Assembly: GCA_964601505.1 (NCBI GenBank) | Contig: CAZRNR010000045.1 | Coordinates: forward strand, 1-16,602 | Direction: 5' to 3' | Length of the DNA: 16,602 nucleotides | Source: DRWZ01 sp964601505 | GTDB lineage: Bacteria; Calescibacteriota; Calescibacteriia; Calescibacteriales; Calescibacteriaceae | Shown: positions 1 to 8,390 of the stretch, piece after piece | How the letters are laid out: every line of letters starts with the position of its first letter | How positions within the stretch are numbered: the stretch's first letter is position 1 | Translations under genes and position numbers: made by a program | Notes under the pieces: model-generated | Told to the model about the DNA's origin: nothing | Database searches by the model: none | The model's input: only the letters and a program-made list of their open reading frames with translations

Positions 1-440
1 AAGTTCTTTTTGCCCAAAAGGCAGTTCCTTTTCCAGAAAACTGGGAATCACTTACAAAAGTAAAAGAGGGAGAGATAGTAAAAGGGAATCCATTATACGC
101 AATAGTTCCCGGACCTAACGCGACATATCTTAACAGTATAGCTTATGAACACTTCAAAAACCATATAAAATCATATCTTGAAGGTAAAGAACCTCCACCA
201 TTCCCAGAGGGTTCAATTATAGTCTTTGTAAATTTTGAAGATAAAGGACGAAAAAAACCAAGGCTAATACTGGTTATGCACAAGGATAAAGATTATGGAC
301 AAACCGGGGGTTGGGGATGGGAAGGTTTCAAACCAGATAAAACCAGAATAGTTAAAAATCCAGATAAAGACTGTGCCAACTGCCATTACAAAGGAACAAA
401 AGACTGGGATGGAGCTTTCTTCCCTGAATACAAAGAATAA
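1..440 (+). CDS. Cytochrome P460-like haem protein, 3' part (5' end outside window)
   Basis: The reading frame is open from the window edge to TAA at 438-440, giving about 145 residues. The first visible residues (VLFAQKAVPFPENW) look like the end of a signal peptide cut near LFA|QK, so little of the mature protein is missing. A haem-attachment motif, CANCH, lies about 20 residues before the C terminus. Segments such as GNPLYAIVPGPNAT, the P-F-P-E-G-S-I-I-V strand and the GGWGWEGF stretch before CxxCH follow the layout of the cytochrome P460 family, small periplasmic haem c proteins of which some oxidise hydroxylamine and others have unknown substrates. The substrate here cannot be read from sequence. 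The chemotaxis receptor starts 6 nt downstream, so the two are probably cotranscribed. Family assignment is from remembered motifs; a generic monohaem cytochrome is the alternative. Confidence 0.7.
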   Translation, partial: VLFAQKAVPFPENWESLTKVKEGEIVKGNPLYAIVPGPNATYLNSIAYEHFKNHIKSYLEGKEPPPFPEGSIIVFVNFEDKGRKKPRLILVMHKDKDYGQTGGWGWEGFKPDKTRIVKNPDKDCANCHYKGTKDWDGAFFPEYKE

Positions 441-446
441 AAAACA

Positions 447-1946
447 ATGAGTTTCAAGAAAAAAATTTATTTCAGCTTCACCCTATCCTACGCTGTGGTC
501 TCCATACTATTTTTAGCTTACAGCACAAGAGAAGAGATAAAACTGACCTTTCTTGAAGCAGATCAATTCACAGAGCCTATTGTTTTTCTTCTACAATCTC
601 CAATTTCATTTGAAACAAAAGAAGGAATAGAGGATGTAATACAAATTTTCAGGGTAAAAGAAAACTTCCTCTGGACTAATGTCTTTGATAAAAGCGGTAA
701 AATTCTTGCGAAGTATCCTGATGAAGCCAAAACGATAACTCTACAAAAAATATCGGCTGAACCAAAAGTTGAAACAAGTTTTAAAGAATTCAGAATTTAC
801 AAGTCTGTATGGAGTTCAGATGGTTCAGAAATTATAGGTGCAGTTGTTTCATCTTTCAGTATCCCGATACAGAGAATCATCTCAAAAGCTCTTATTACAG
901 TATTGATTACTATTTCGGTTAGTGTTTTAACATTCATTTTTATAAGACAATTTTTGAAAGCTGGATTTAAAGGATTAGCATCAACTGATGATGCTATCAA
1001 TCGGCTGGGCAAGGGTGAGATTAAAGATATAAACATAAAAACTTCTGATGAGTTTGGACAGATTGCCTCAACATGGAACAAAATTACTGCCAAACTAAAA
1101 GAGATCATAGGTTCAATTCAGGAAGGCAGCAGAAAAACTGGCGAGCAAAGCGAAAATTTAAGTAGTGCTTCTGAGCAGATTTTTCAGCTTATATCAAAAA
1201 TATCAGCGGACATCGCTTCTATAGCAAATGCAACCGAGGAGTTTTCATCTGCCATAGAAGAATCAACTAAAAGGGTTTTTGAGCTTTCACAAAAATCTAA
1301 TAATATGTTTGAAGTTGGATCAAGGAACAAAAGCGAGATAGATAATTTTTTAAAATTAGTAGAAGGTTTCTCAAAAGAGATTTCAGTCATTGTGGATTTC
1401 TCTCGGTCCTTGGGAGAATATCTTGGAAAAATAAGTAATATCACAGAAACTATAGAAGATATAGCAGATCAGACAAATCTTTTGGCTTTGAACGCATCAA
1501 TAGAGGCAGCACGGGCTGGAGAAGCGGGAAAAGGATTTACAGTCGTAGCAACTGAAGTAAGAAAACTTGCCGAAAAAACTCTAAATGAATCAAAAGAAAT
1601 AAGGGAACTTGTCTCAAAAATAAACACAGCATGGAAAGACTTTGAAAAATATCTTCAAAATGCAGAAGATATACTCCAAAATATACTCGGACAGTTCAAA
1701 AATATCTCAAACTCATACTCAACTATAATCAGTCTGTCAAACGAACAAAAAGATATGGCGAGCTCTCTATCTTCAACCTTTGAGGAACAATCAAAAACAA
1801 CAATGGAACTTTCTCAAAGAGTGAATCAAATATCAAGCGCTATGGAGCAGATAAAGAGCACGGCCTCAAACCTCTTAAAACTATCAAAAGACATCAGAAA
1901 GCTATCTCAAGAATTTAATGAACTTGCATCTTTCTTCAAAATATAA
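447..1946 (+). CDS. Methyl-accepting chemotaxis protein (transmembrane receptor)
   Basis: The product has 499 residues and standard receptor architecture. TM1 is at about 7-25 and is followed by a periplasmic sensor segment of about 120 residues (26-147). TM2 is at about 148-170, a HAMP linker at about 171-224, and a long cytoplasmic coiled coil to the end. The kinase-control hairpin tip is well conserved at about 337-378 (IEDIADQTNLLALNASIEAA and on through AGEAGKGF). The sensor domain matches nothing I can name with confidence; its size would fit a CHASE8-like or small PAS-like fold. There is no C-terminal pentapeptide for CheR docking, since the protein ends ASFFKI. The ATG at 447 is the first start after the preceding stop, with no clear Shine-Dalgarno sequence. 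The signal may relate to the neighbouring haem protein. No other che genes are in the window. Confidence 0.93.
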   Translation: MSFKKKIYFSFTLSYAVVSILFLAYSTREEIKLTFLEADQFTEPIVFLLQSPISFETKEGIEDVIQIFRVKENFLWTNVFDKSGKILAKYPDEAKTITLQKISAEPKVETSFKEFRIYKSVWSSDGSEIIGAVVSSFSIPIQRIISKALITVLITISVSVLTFIFIRQFLKAGFKGLASTDDAINRLGKGEIKDINIKTSDEFGQIASTWNKITAKLKEIIGSIQEGSRKTGEQSENLSSASEQIFQLISKISADIASIANATEEFSSAIEESTKRVFELSQKSNNMFEVGSRNKSEIDNFLKLVEGFSKEISVIVDFSRSLGEYLGKISNITETIEDIADQTNLLALNASIEAARAGEAGKGFTVVATEVRKLAEKTLNESKEIRELVSKINTAWKDFEKYLQNAEDILQNILGQFKNISNSYSTIISLSNEQKDMASSLSSTFEEQSKTTMELSQRVNQISSAMEQIKSTASNLLKLSKDIRKLSQEFNELASFFKI

Positions 1947-1949
1947 AAA

Positions 1950-2606
1950 TCAATGTTCCTCTCCTCCGGTAGCGAGAGCGATATATATTAATGAAAGTAT
2001 TGAGAAGACAAAAGCTTGAACAACGGAAACAATAGTTCCAAGAACGAAAAAAGCCACAGGAACTATGACATATGTAAGATGAGTAAAAATTTCAAGAACA
2101 GTGTGATCTCCAGTCATATTACCAGCTAAACGGACAGAAAGACTGACAATTCTGAAAGCGTGCGATATGAGTTCTATTGGTAGATATAAAACAGCTATTG
2201 GTAGAAAAGGTCCAAGGAAATGTTTTATGTATCCAAACCCATGTGATTTAAAACCCCAGAAATTATAATACAGGAAAGAAAATATGGCAAGCCCTATATT
2301 GGTATTTATATTCATAGTTGGAGGCATCAATCCGGGAATCAATCCCATAAGATTCATTATGAGTATGAAGATAAAAATGGAGAATATAAAAGGTAGATGT
2401 TTTCTTGCTTCTTCCTCTGGCATAAGAGAAGATGCTATACCTTTCCAAAAGTCAAGAATTGAGAGAAAAATTAGAGAAAACCGAGACTTCGGACTCCTTA
2501 ACACAAAAAACCCTATAATAATCAGGATAACAACAGCGATTAGCTCAAAGAAAATATGTTGTATCCACGATGGAACACCAAAAAATTCAGTCAAAACCGT
2601 CTGCAT
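1950..2606 (-). CDS. atpB: ATP synthase F0 subunit a
   Basis: This 218-residue polytopic membrane protein forms the proton half-channel of F-type ATP synthase against the c-ring. The essential arginine lies in SVRLAGNMTGDH (Arg159), equivalent to aR210 of E. coli, in the fourth membrane helix. The PIELISHAFRIVSLSVR stretch and the terminal VQAFVFSILSLIYIAL helix are typical of subunit a. Length is at the short end of the family but looks complete. A good ribosome-binding site (AAAAAGGTAAT just before ATG at 2606) supports the start. The stop is TGA, which shows that UGA terminates in this genome. No atpE, atpF or other F1F0 gene is adjacent: it faces the receptor gene with a 3-nt gap downstream, and upstream lies a divergent promoter region. 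It is therefore detached from any atp operon visible here. Confidence 0.95.
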   Translation of the reverse strand: MQTVLTEFFGVPSWIQHIFFELIAVVILIIIGFFVLRSPKSRFSLIFLSILDFWKGIASSLMPEEEARKHLPFIFSIFIFILIMNLMGLIPGLMPPTMNINTNIGLAIFSFLYYNFWGFKSHGFGYIKHFLGPFLPIAVLYLPIELISHAFRIVSLSVRLAGNMTGDHTVLEIFTHLTYVIVPVAFFVLGTIVSVVQAFVFSILSLIYIALATGGEEH

Positions 2607-2788
2607 ATTACCTTTTTGTTAGAAAGATTTTTAAAAAATTCATATTTTCTGGAATCTTCCATATATACCACAAAAAATAAATACATTAACACCAACAAAA
2701 AATAGAAACAGAGAACTGAAAAAGGTGAAAATTAAATTCAAATAACCGATTAAACTCTATATATATTTTTATTTATACATAAAACACA
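2607..2788. promoter_or_regulatory. Divergent intergenic region between atpB and the giant lipoprotein gene
   Basis: These 182 very AT-rich bases separate two divergent genes and must carry the start signals for both. On the plus strand, TATATATAT around 2758-2766 and TTATACAT around 2773-2780 are -10-like, but no convincing -35 can be paired with either. If the second were the true -10, the lipoprotein mRNA would have almost no leader. On the minus strand only the atpB ribosome-binding site is clear. No hairpin or operator is evident. Confidence 0.35.
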
Positions 2789-5700
2789 ATGCAGATGAAA
2801 AAAAAATTGCTCTTAGCATATAGCATTACTCTCCTTTTAGTTATCAGCTGTGCAAGAAAAGCAGGAAAACCCGAATTCAAATTCAGAATAATTGAGTTCT
2901 TCCCTCCATCAGGATTTCAGATCGGCATAACGCAGTTTTCCATATCTATAGCCTTCTCAAAAATCATAGATGAAAAAACCATAACTGAAGAAAATATAAA
3001 AATAATAAAAGATGGCGCGGAAATAAAGAAAGTTATAACAATACCAGAAAACCAAAAAATAAAAATAACACCAGAGATAATATCAAAAGGAACATACAAA
3101 GTTGTAATTTCTAAAAACATAAAAAGTATAACTGGTGAAAATCTTCCTGAAGACTTTTCATGGGAATTTTATGTTGTTGGTGAAGGAGAATACAAAATAC
3201 CTATCACAACACCTAAACTTCCACCTCTTGTAAAAAGCATATATCCTCCTCATCTTGGACTTGTAGGGAGAGATACTCTGATCTACGCTGTATTCACAAA
3301 GAAAATAACCAACATTTCAACTCTAAATTTCTTCCTACAAAACGCAAATGGTAGAATAATAGATTCATCCCTGACATACATAGAAGATGGGAATATAGCC
3401 ATTTTAAGACCAATAAACACACTTGATCCCGGCGAAACTTACATAGTAACACTTAAATCCACTATAAGAGCCTCCGATGGTGAAACTCTTGGAACTGATG
3501 TCGTATGGTTATTCAGAACCTTCGGATTAGGAGAAGACAGAACTCCTCCACAAGTTATACTGATTAACCCACCAAATGGCGCAACAAATGTTTCAACATC
3601 GTCAAAAATCCTCGTTCTTTTTTCTGAAAACATAGATACTTCTTCTATAAACCTCACAAATATCCAGATTATTGAAGAAGGAACAGGTCCTATCTCATAT
3701 ACTTACGAATATAATCCATCTCTACTCCAACTCATAATCACCCCTTCGCTCTTACAAATAGGGAAAACATACACTGTAAAAATAAAAGGTATAAAAGATA
3801 CCTCCGGCAACACAATGACCGGAGAATTCAACTCAATTTTTTCAACAGGAACTGGAATAACTCCTCCTCAACCTCCACCAGAGGGAAAAGGGTTCCCTCC
3901 ACAAATACTTGAAATATTCATAGATAATCAGAAGGTAAATCTTCCAGAAATGCCCCAAGGAATATCTACAACACCAACAGTAAAAATAACATTTTCTGAT
4001 AAACTTGATAGTTCAACAGTTAATAGTTCAACTCTATTTATATCAGATGGAATAAATATCATTCCATCCACAATAACATTTTCGTTAGACCTCAAATCAG
4101 TTTCTATCTCTCCAAACACCAATCTTGAGCAAAGAAAAACTTACTGGTGTTTCATAACGAACGGGATAAAAGATCAGGACGGAGAAAGTTTAGCAAATCC
4201 GATCACATTCCCATTTAAAATTCTTGGGATAATAATCACATCTCCTTCTCCGGACAGTTATCTTAGAGGGACAATCAATATACAAGTAGATTTTTCAGCA
4301 AATCTGAACAGATTAGAACTCTGGATTGATTCAACAAAAAGACAGACAGCTCTTCCGCCGATAAATTCTCCCTTCAATTTCACAGAGGACACAAGATTAC
4401 ACCCTGATGGGACAAGAATAATAAAGGCCATAGCTTATCTGAAATCACCAGCAATAACAATCTCTTACTCTGTAAGAGTTACATTTGATAATACTCCGCC
4501 GAGTTTAGCAATTCAGTTTCCTGCAGAAAACGATGTCGTATCTGGAACAACAGACATAGTATTGCTTGCAAATGATTCAGGAAAAATAAAAAAGGTAGAA
4601 TTTTATGTTGATGGTATCCTGAACACAACATCAACATCTCCGACAACACCTCCAAACGTATATATATTCTCACTTAACACAGCTAATCTATCTAACGGCA
4701 ACCATACCGTAAGCTTTGTAGCCGAGGACGAGGCTGGGAATGTATCTGGAATAATCTCAAGAAACCTAATAGTAGATAATTCCCCTCCGACCGGATATTT
4801 CATCTCACCTCAATCTGGTTCAATAGTAGGGGGAAGCAACATAAATGTAGAAGCTAACCTGTCAGATAACATTGGAATCAAGAAAGTTGAGTTTTTCTTC
4901 AATTCATCAAGAATATGCGATGCCATCTCTCTGGCTTGTGAAAAAACATCCCCACCCTGGAAAATAACTTGGAACTCCACATCTATACCATACTTCTCCT
5001 CTGGTTCCTTAACGGGTGTTGTAGAGGATATGGGAGGATTAAAAACAGTTTTCTCAACATCTATAACCGTAGATAACACTCCACCGGCTGTAAGTATAAA
5101 TACACCATCTGCAGGGATGTACCTCAATGGTTCAACAACAATACAAGTGTCTTTCTCAGATGCTTCTCCAATAACATATATCGCAATACTGATAAATGAT
5201 GTTTTAAAATTTTCAGCATCAAACCCACCATCTCCATACACCGCTATATGGAACACGAATGCAGAATCTGATGGGACGAAAAATATAAAAGCTCTGGTTT
5301 ACGACAAAGCTGGGAATCAAGGAATGCATCAGATCTCTGTTGTAGCAGATAATACTCCACCCTCTGGCACGATAACATTCCCCTCAAATGGGACATACAC
5401 AAACGTGCTCACCATAAATATAACGGTATCTGCAACAGACAATATACTTCTTGACCGAGTAGAATTCTACAGAGACGGTAATTTTATAGGATTTGACAGC
5501 ACACCACCAACATATTCCATATCCCATGATATATCTGCTCTTACAGACGGGACATACAGTTTAACAGCAGCTGTCTTTGATTTTGCAGGGAATGTATTTG
5601 TAACTCCATCGCCGACAACATTCATATTAGATAGAACTCCCCCAGTTGTTGATTTTGTAGATCCTCTAACAGGTGGAGTTGTATTCGGGACAAAATTAGT

Positions 5701-8203
5701 AAAAACAACAGCTTCAGACTCAGGAATACTAAAAACAGTATCAATACAAGCTGGAGCAGTAAATTTGGGAAGCTGTAATATAAATTCAGTATCTGGAAAC
5801 TGTGATAAAAACTGGGCTACATCTGGAGATGCAAATGATGTTATCCTTAAAGCAACAGCTACTGACACTGCCGGGAACCAAAGTGTTACACAAATAACCG
5901 TGATGGTAGATAACCTTTTCCCTTCAGTGTCAATCACATCTCCAACAACATTCTATCTTACCTGTCCAACGAACACGGTTTTAGGAGGAACAGCATCAGA
6001 CACAAACACAATAACTTCAGTTGTATTCAATGTCATAGATCTATCAACAAACACTAATTTAGCACAAATCGTATTCACATATACAGGAACAACACCTGTA
6101 TCCGAGTTTTCCACCTTAACACCAGCTCAATGTGGTTCAGATGGCACAAAAAGGCTACAACTTACAGCATATGATAAAGGTGGAAAATCGTCAACGGCAT
6201 CACGGGACTTTTTTGTAGATAATACCCCGCCCACTCTCTCTGTCATCTATCCTCCCAACTCCGAATGTGTATCAGGAGTAACTTCCATAAAAGTCCAAAT
6301 ATGCGATAACGCTTTTGTCAAAGATTTAACAACTCTTGTAGATTCAACATTAATATCGTCAATAAATATTTCATCAAGTATCTCCTGTGCCTCTCCTCAA
6401 ACCAAAAATATAAGTTGGGGTTCAAACAGCTTTCCAGATGGTTCTCACACAATACAAATTACTTTAAAAGATGGAGCAGGAAACACTCAAAATCAGAATA
6501 TTCCAATTCTCATAGATAACTCTCCTCCTACGGTAAATATAATTTCACCAGCTGATAACTCAACTTTGAATTCACCAACATCTGTTAATGTAATACTTGG
6601 AGATAGTGTATGCCCTCCGCCAACATACAATTTCAAGAAAGTAGAGTACCAGATTGCAGTATCTGGAACAAGCTCATTTTCATCAAGCACCCAAGATTGT
6701 GCTACCACCCAAAGAATTCCATGCACCGATACCAATGTCGGAGCAGGAAACTCCAACTTTACATGGTCGGCAACTGAATACTGCGGATTCTTCAAACTTA
6801 AAGCAAAAGGTTATGATTACGCAGGCAATGTATCTGAAAAAACTATAACGCTAAAAATACAACCGCCCGGATGTCCTATAGAGGAAAGCTGGAGCCCACA
6901 GACAGTTCTCGGTTCTATAAGAACCACACCTATAATAAAAGATTTACAAGGAGATGGACAAAAAGAAATAATATTTGGTACAGACAACGGAAGAATTTAT
7001 GGTATATCTCAATCCACCATAGTTCAAAATTCAAGCCTTGTTGGAAGTGCAATAAGATCTATACTTCTTGAGGTTCTTGTATCTGGGTTAGAAAAAGCTA
7101 TATTTGGTATGCTGGATCCGGCTAAAAGGATAAGAGCAATAAACCTAACCTCACCATTCCTTTCCGATTTTTCCTCTGTTCTTACAGGAACAGGAATATA
7201 CTCATCTGCATCTACAATCTTCTCGGACGGTAATACTGCTGTCTTCCTTATTGGAGACCTTGCTGGAAGAGTAGGAATGTATGAGATAAATTCCTCTGGA
7301 ATAATTTTAAGGGATTGCCTACCAACTGGAGTACCGCTGGACTGCGGGCTGAACTCACCTGCAATATCTGATATAAATGGTGATACGCAGCCAGATATAA
7401 AAAACACACCTTTACCAATAGATACAGATTGCGATGGGAAATATGATACCATCATAGTAGCAGGATCTGATGGCTACATAACAGCTGTATCTCTGGCAAC
7501 AAAGACAAAAATATGGACCATATACACAGGCTCAGCTGATATAAGCTCACCTGTTCTGGTTGATCTTGGAAATGACTGCAACTTTGAAATTCTTGCTGGA
7601 ACAGCTGGAGGAGCCCTATACTGCATACCTGAATCAGGTTCAGGAAATTGTCCTGGTTGGACATCCCAGTTCTATTCCGCCGGAGGAGCTATATACTCAC
7701 TTGCAGTAACCGATGTGGATTCGTGTCTAGCAATAGGAGACCCAGATGTAGAGATAATATTTGGAGCTGGTGTCAATCTTACAATACTTTCAAAATCGGG
7801 AATGCTCAAATCTCAAAGAAATCTTTCATCTATTATAGTATCATCTCCTGCAATAGCTGATATAAACGGAGACGGCTGTGGGGAAATATTTATAACAACG
7901 CAAAATGGGAATATACACGGGTTTTATCTTAAAAATCTTGGCGGGAGCATTTATCCCGAATACATAACAGGATTTCCAAAATCAACAGGAGGCACTATAT
8001 CTGTGGGAGCTTCTCCGGTCATATGCAACATTGATAGTGATACAAACCTTGAACTTATTACAGGAAACGATTCTTCCAATTTAAGAATATACGATATAGG
8101 AGCAGGGGGAACAGTCAAGTGGATACCAGGTGCAACCTTCTGCCACCTTTCAGCTCATGGATGCCAAAGGAGATGGGACTCTCTTTCTACCTGTGGTTAT
8201 TAA
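2789..8203 (+). CDS. Giant multidomain surface lipoprotein: SbsA-type and modular Ig-like repeats plus FG-GAP/propeller-like C-terminal region
   Basis: The 1804-residue product begins with a lipoprotein signal peptide (MKKKLLLAYS, hydrophobic core, lipobox VISC, lipid Cys about 21). Four SbsA/Big_5-type Ig-like domains follow at about 28-132, 142-245, 251-356 and 368-476, each with a late D-x-x-G-x-x-L/M strand (for example IKDTSGNTMTG). Nine Ig-like modules occupy about 478-1358; eight open with a D-N-T-P-P-like signature at residues 567, 663, 762, 854, 948, 1041, 1144 and 1243, a period of 92-103 residues. Residues 1360-1804 hold FG-GAP/VCBS-like Asp-rich loops (KDLQGDGQKE, SDINGDTQPD, ADINGDGCGE) and probably form a propeller. 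A stalk-and-head adhesin or structural protein on the outer surface is inferred. No sortase or PorSS tail is seen. The start could be the ATG at 2795 instead of 2789; neither has a clear Shine-Dalgarno sequence. Confidence 0.85.
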   Translation: MQMKKKLLLAYSITLLLVISCARKAGKPEFKFRIIEFFPPSGFQIGITQFSISIAFSKIIDEKTITEENIKIIKDGAEIKKVITIPENQKIKITPEIISKGTYKVVISKNIKSITGENLPEDFSWEFYVVGEGEYKIPITTPKLPPLVKSIYPPHLGLVGRDTLIYAVFTKKITNISTLNFFLQNANGRIIDSSLTYIEDGNIAILRPINTLDPGETYIVTLKSTIRASDGETLGTDVVWLFRTFGLGEDRTPPQVILINPPNGATNVSTSSKILVLFSENIDTSSINLTNIQIIEEGTGPISYTYEYNPSLLQLIITPSLLQIGKTYTVKIKGIKDTSGNTMTGEFNSIFSTGTGITPPQPPPEGKGFPPQILEIFIDNQKVNLPEMPQGISTTPTVKITFSDKLDSSTVNSSTLFISDGINIIPSTITFSLDLKSVSISPNTNLEQRKTYWCFITNGIKDQDGESLANPITFPFKILGIIITSPSPDSYLRGTINIQVDFSANLNRLELWIDSTKRQTALPPINSPFNFTEDTRLHPDGTRIIKAIAYLKSPAITISYSVRVTFDNTPPSLAIQFPAENDVVSGTTDIVLLANDSGKIKKVEFYVDGILNTTSTSPTTPPNVYIFSLNTANLSNGNHTVSFVAEDEAGNVSGIISRNLIVDNSPPTGYFISPQSGSIVGGSNINVEANLSDNIGIKKVEFFFNSSRICDAISLACEKTSPPWKITWNSTSIPYFSSGSLTGVVEDMGGLKTVFSTSITVDNTPPAVSINTPSAGMYLNGSTTIQVSFSDASPITYIAILINDVLKFSASNPPSPYTAIWNTNAESDGTKNIKALVYDKAGNQGMHQISVVADNTPPSGTITFPSNGTYTNVLTINITVSATDNILLDRVEFYRDGNFIGFDSTPPTYSISHDISALTDGTYSLTAAVFDFAGNVFVTPSPTTFILDRTPPVVDFVDPLTGGVVFGTKLVKTTASDSGILKTVSIQAGAVNLGSCNINSVSGNCDKNWATSGDANDVILKATATDTAGNQSVTQITVMVDNLFPSVSITSPTTFYLTCPTNTVLGGTASDTNTITSVVFNVIDLSTNTNLAQIVFTYTGTTPVSEFSTLTPAQCGSDGTKRLQLTAYDKGGKSSTASRDFFVDNTPPTLSVIYPPNSECVSGVTSIKVQICDNAFVKDLTTLVDSTLISSINISSSISCASPQTKNISWGSNSFPDGSHTIQITLKDGAGNTQNQNIPILIDNSPPTVNIISPADNSTLNSPTSVNVILGDSVCPPPTYNFKKVEYQIAVSGTSSFSSSTQDCATTQRIPCTDTNVGAGNSNFTWSATEYCGFFKLKAKGYDYAGNVSEKTITLKIQPPGCPIEESWSPQTVLGSIRTTPIIKDLQGDGQKEIIFGTDNGRIYGISQSTIVQNSSLVGSAIRSILLEVLVSGLEKAIFGMLDPAKRIRAINLTSPFLSDFSSVLTGTGIYSSASTIFSDGNTAVFLIGDLAGRVGMYEINSSGIILRDCLPTGVPLDCGLNSPAISDINGDTQPDIKNTPLPIDTDCDGKYDTIIVAGSDGYITAVSLATKTKIWTIYTGSADISSPVLVDLGNDCNFEILAGTAGGALYCIPESGSGNCPGWTSQFYSAGGAIYSLAVTDVDSCLAIGDPDVEIIFGAGVNLTILSKSGMLKSQRNLSSIIVSSPAIADINGDGCGEIFITTQNGNIHGFYLKNLGGSIYPEYITGFPKSTGGTISVGASPVICNIDSDTNLELITGNDSSNLRIYDIGAGGTVKWIPGATFCHLSAHGCQRRWDSLSTCGY

Positions 8204-8390
8204 TTTCACCGTACTTTTTACGGATCGTCATTTACAAATCTTCATGAATTTTAAATAACTTCTAATCCTCCTCTCCTCCGTATAAATACTCAAACCATCG
8301 CATAAAGAAAAAAAATCAAAAATAAATAAATTTATTATATTATTATTTTATGCTTGTTAGTGACTATTTTGAGTAAAGGAATAAAAAAGT

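Noticed and set aside
4810..5256. Long minus-strand frames inside the giant lipoprotein gene (also 5467-5937 and 7024-7455)
   Set aside because: They are antisense shadows of a repeat-rich coding region, with no family resemblance and no start signals.
8204..8260. Small hairpin CCGTA/TACGG after the giant lipoprotein gene as a terminator
   Set aside because: Only a 5-bp stem and no T-tract after it; too weak to annotate.
8264..8280. Pyrimidine-rich TCCTCCTCTCCTCC, which on the minus strand reads as repeated Shine-Dalgarno sequence
   Set aside because: The only minus-strand start near it opens a frame of a few codons; no gene to serve.
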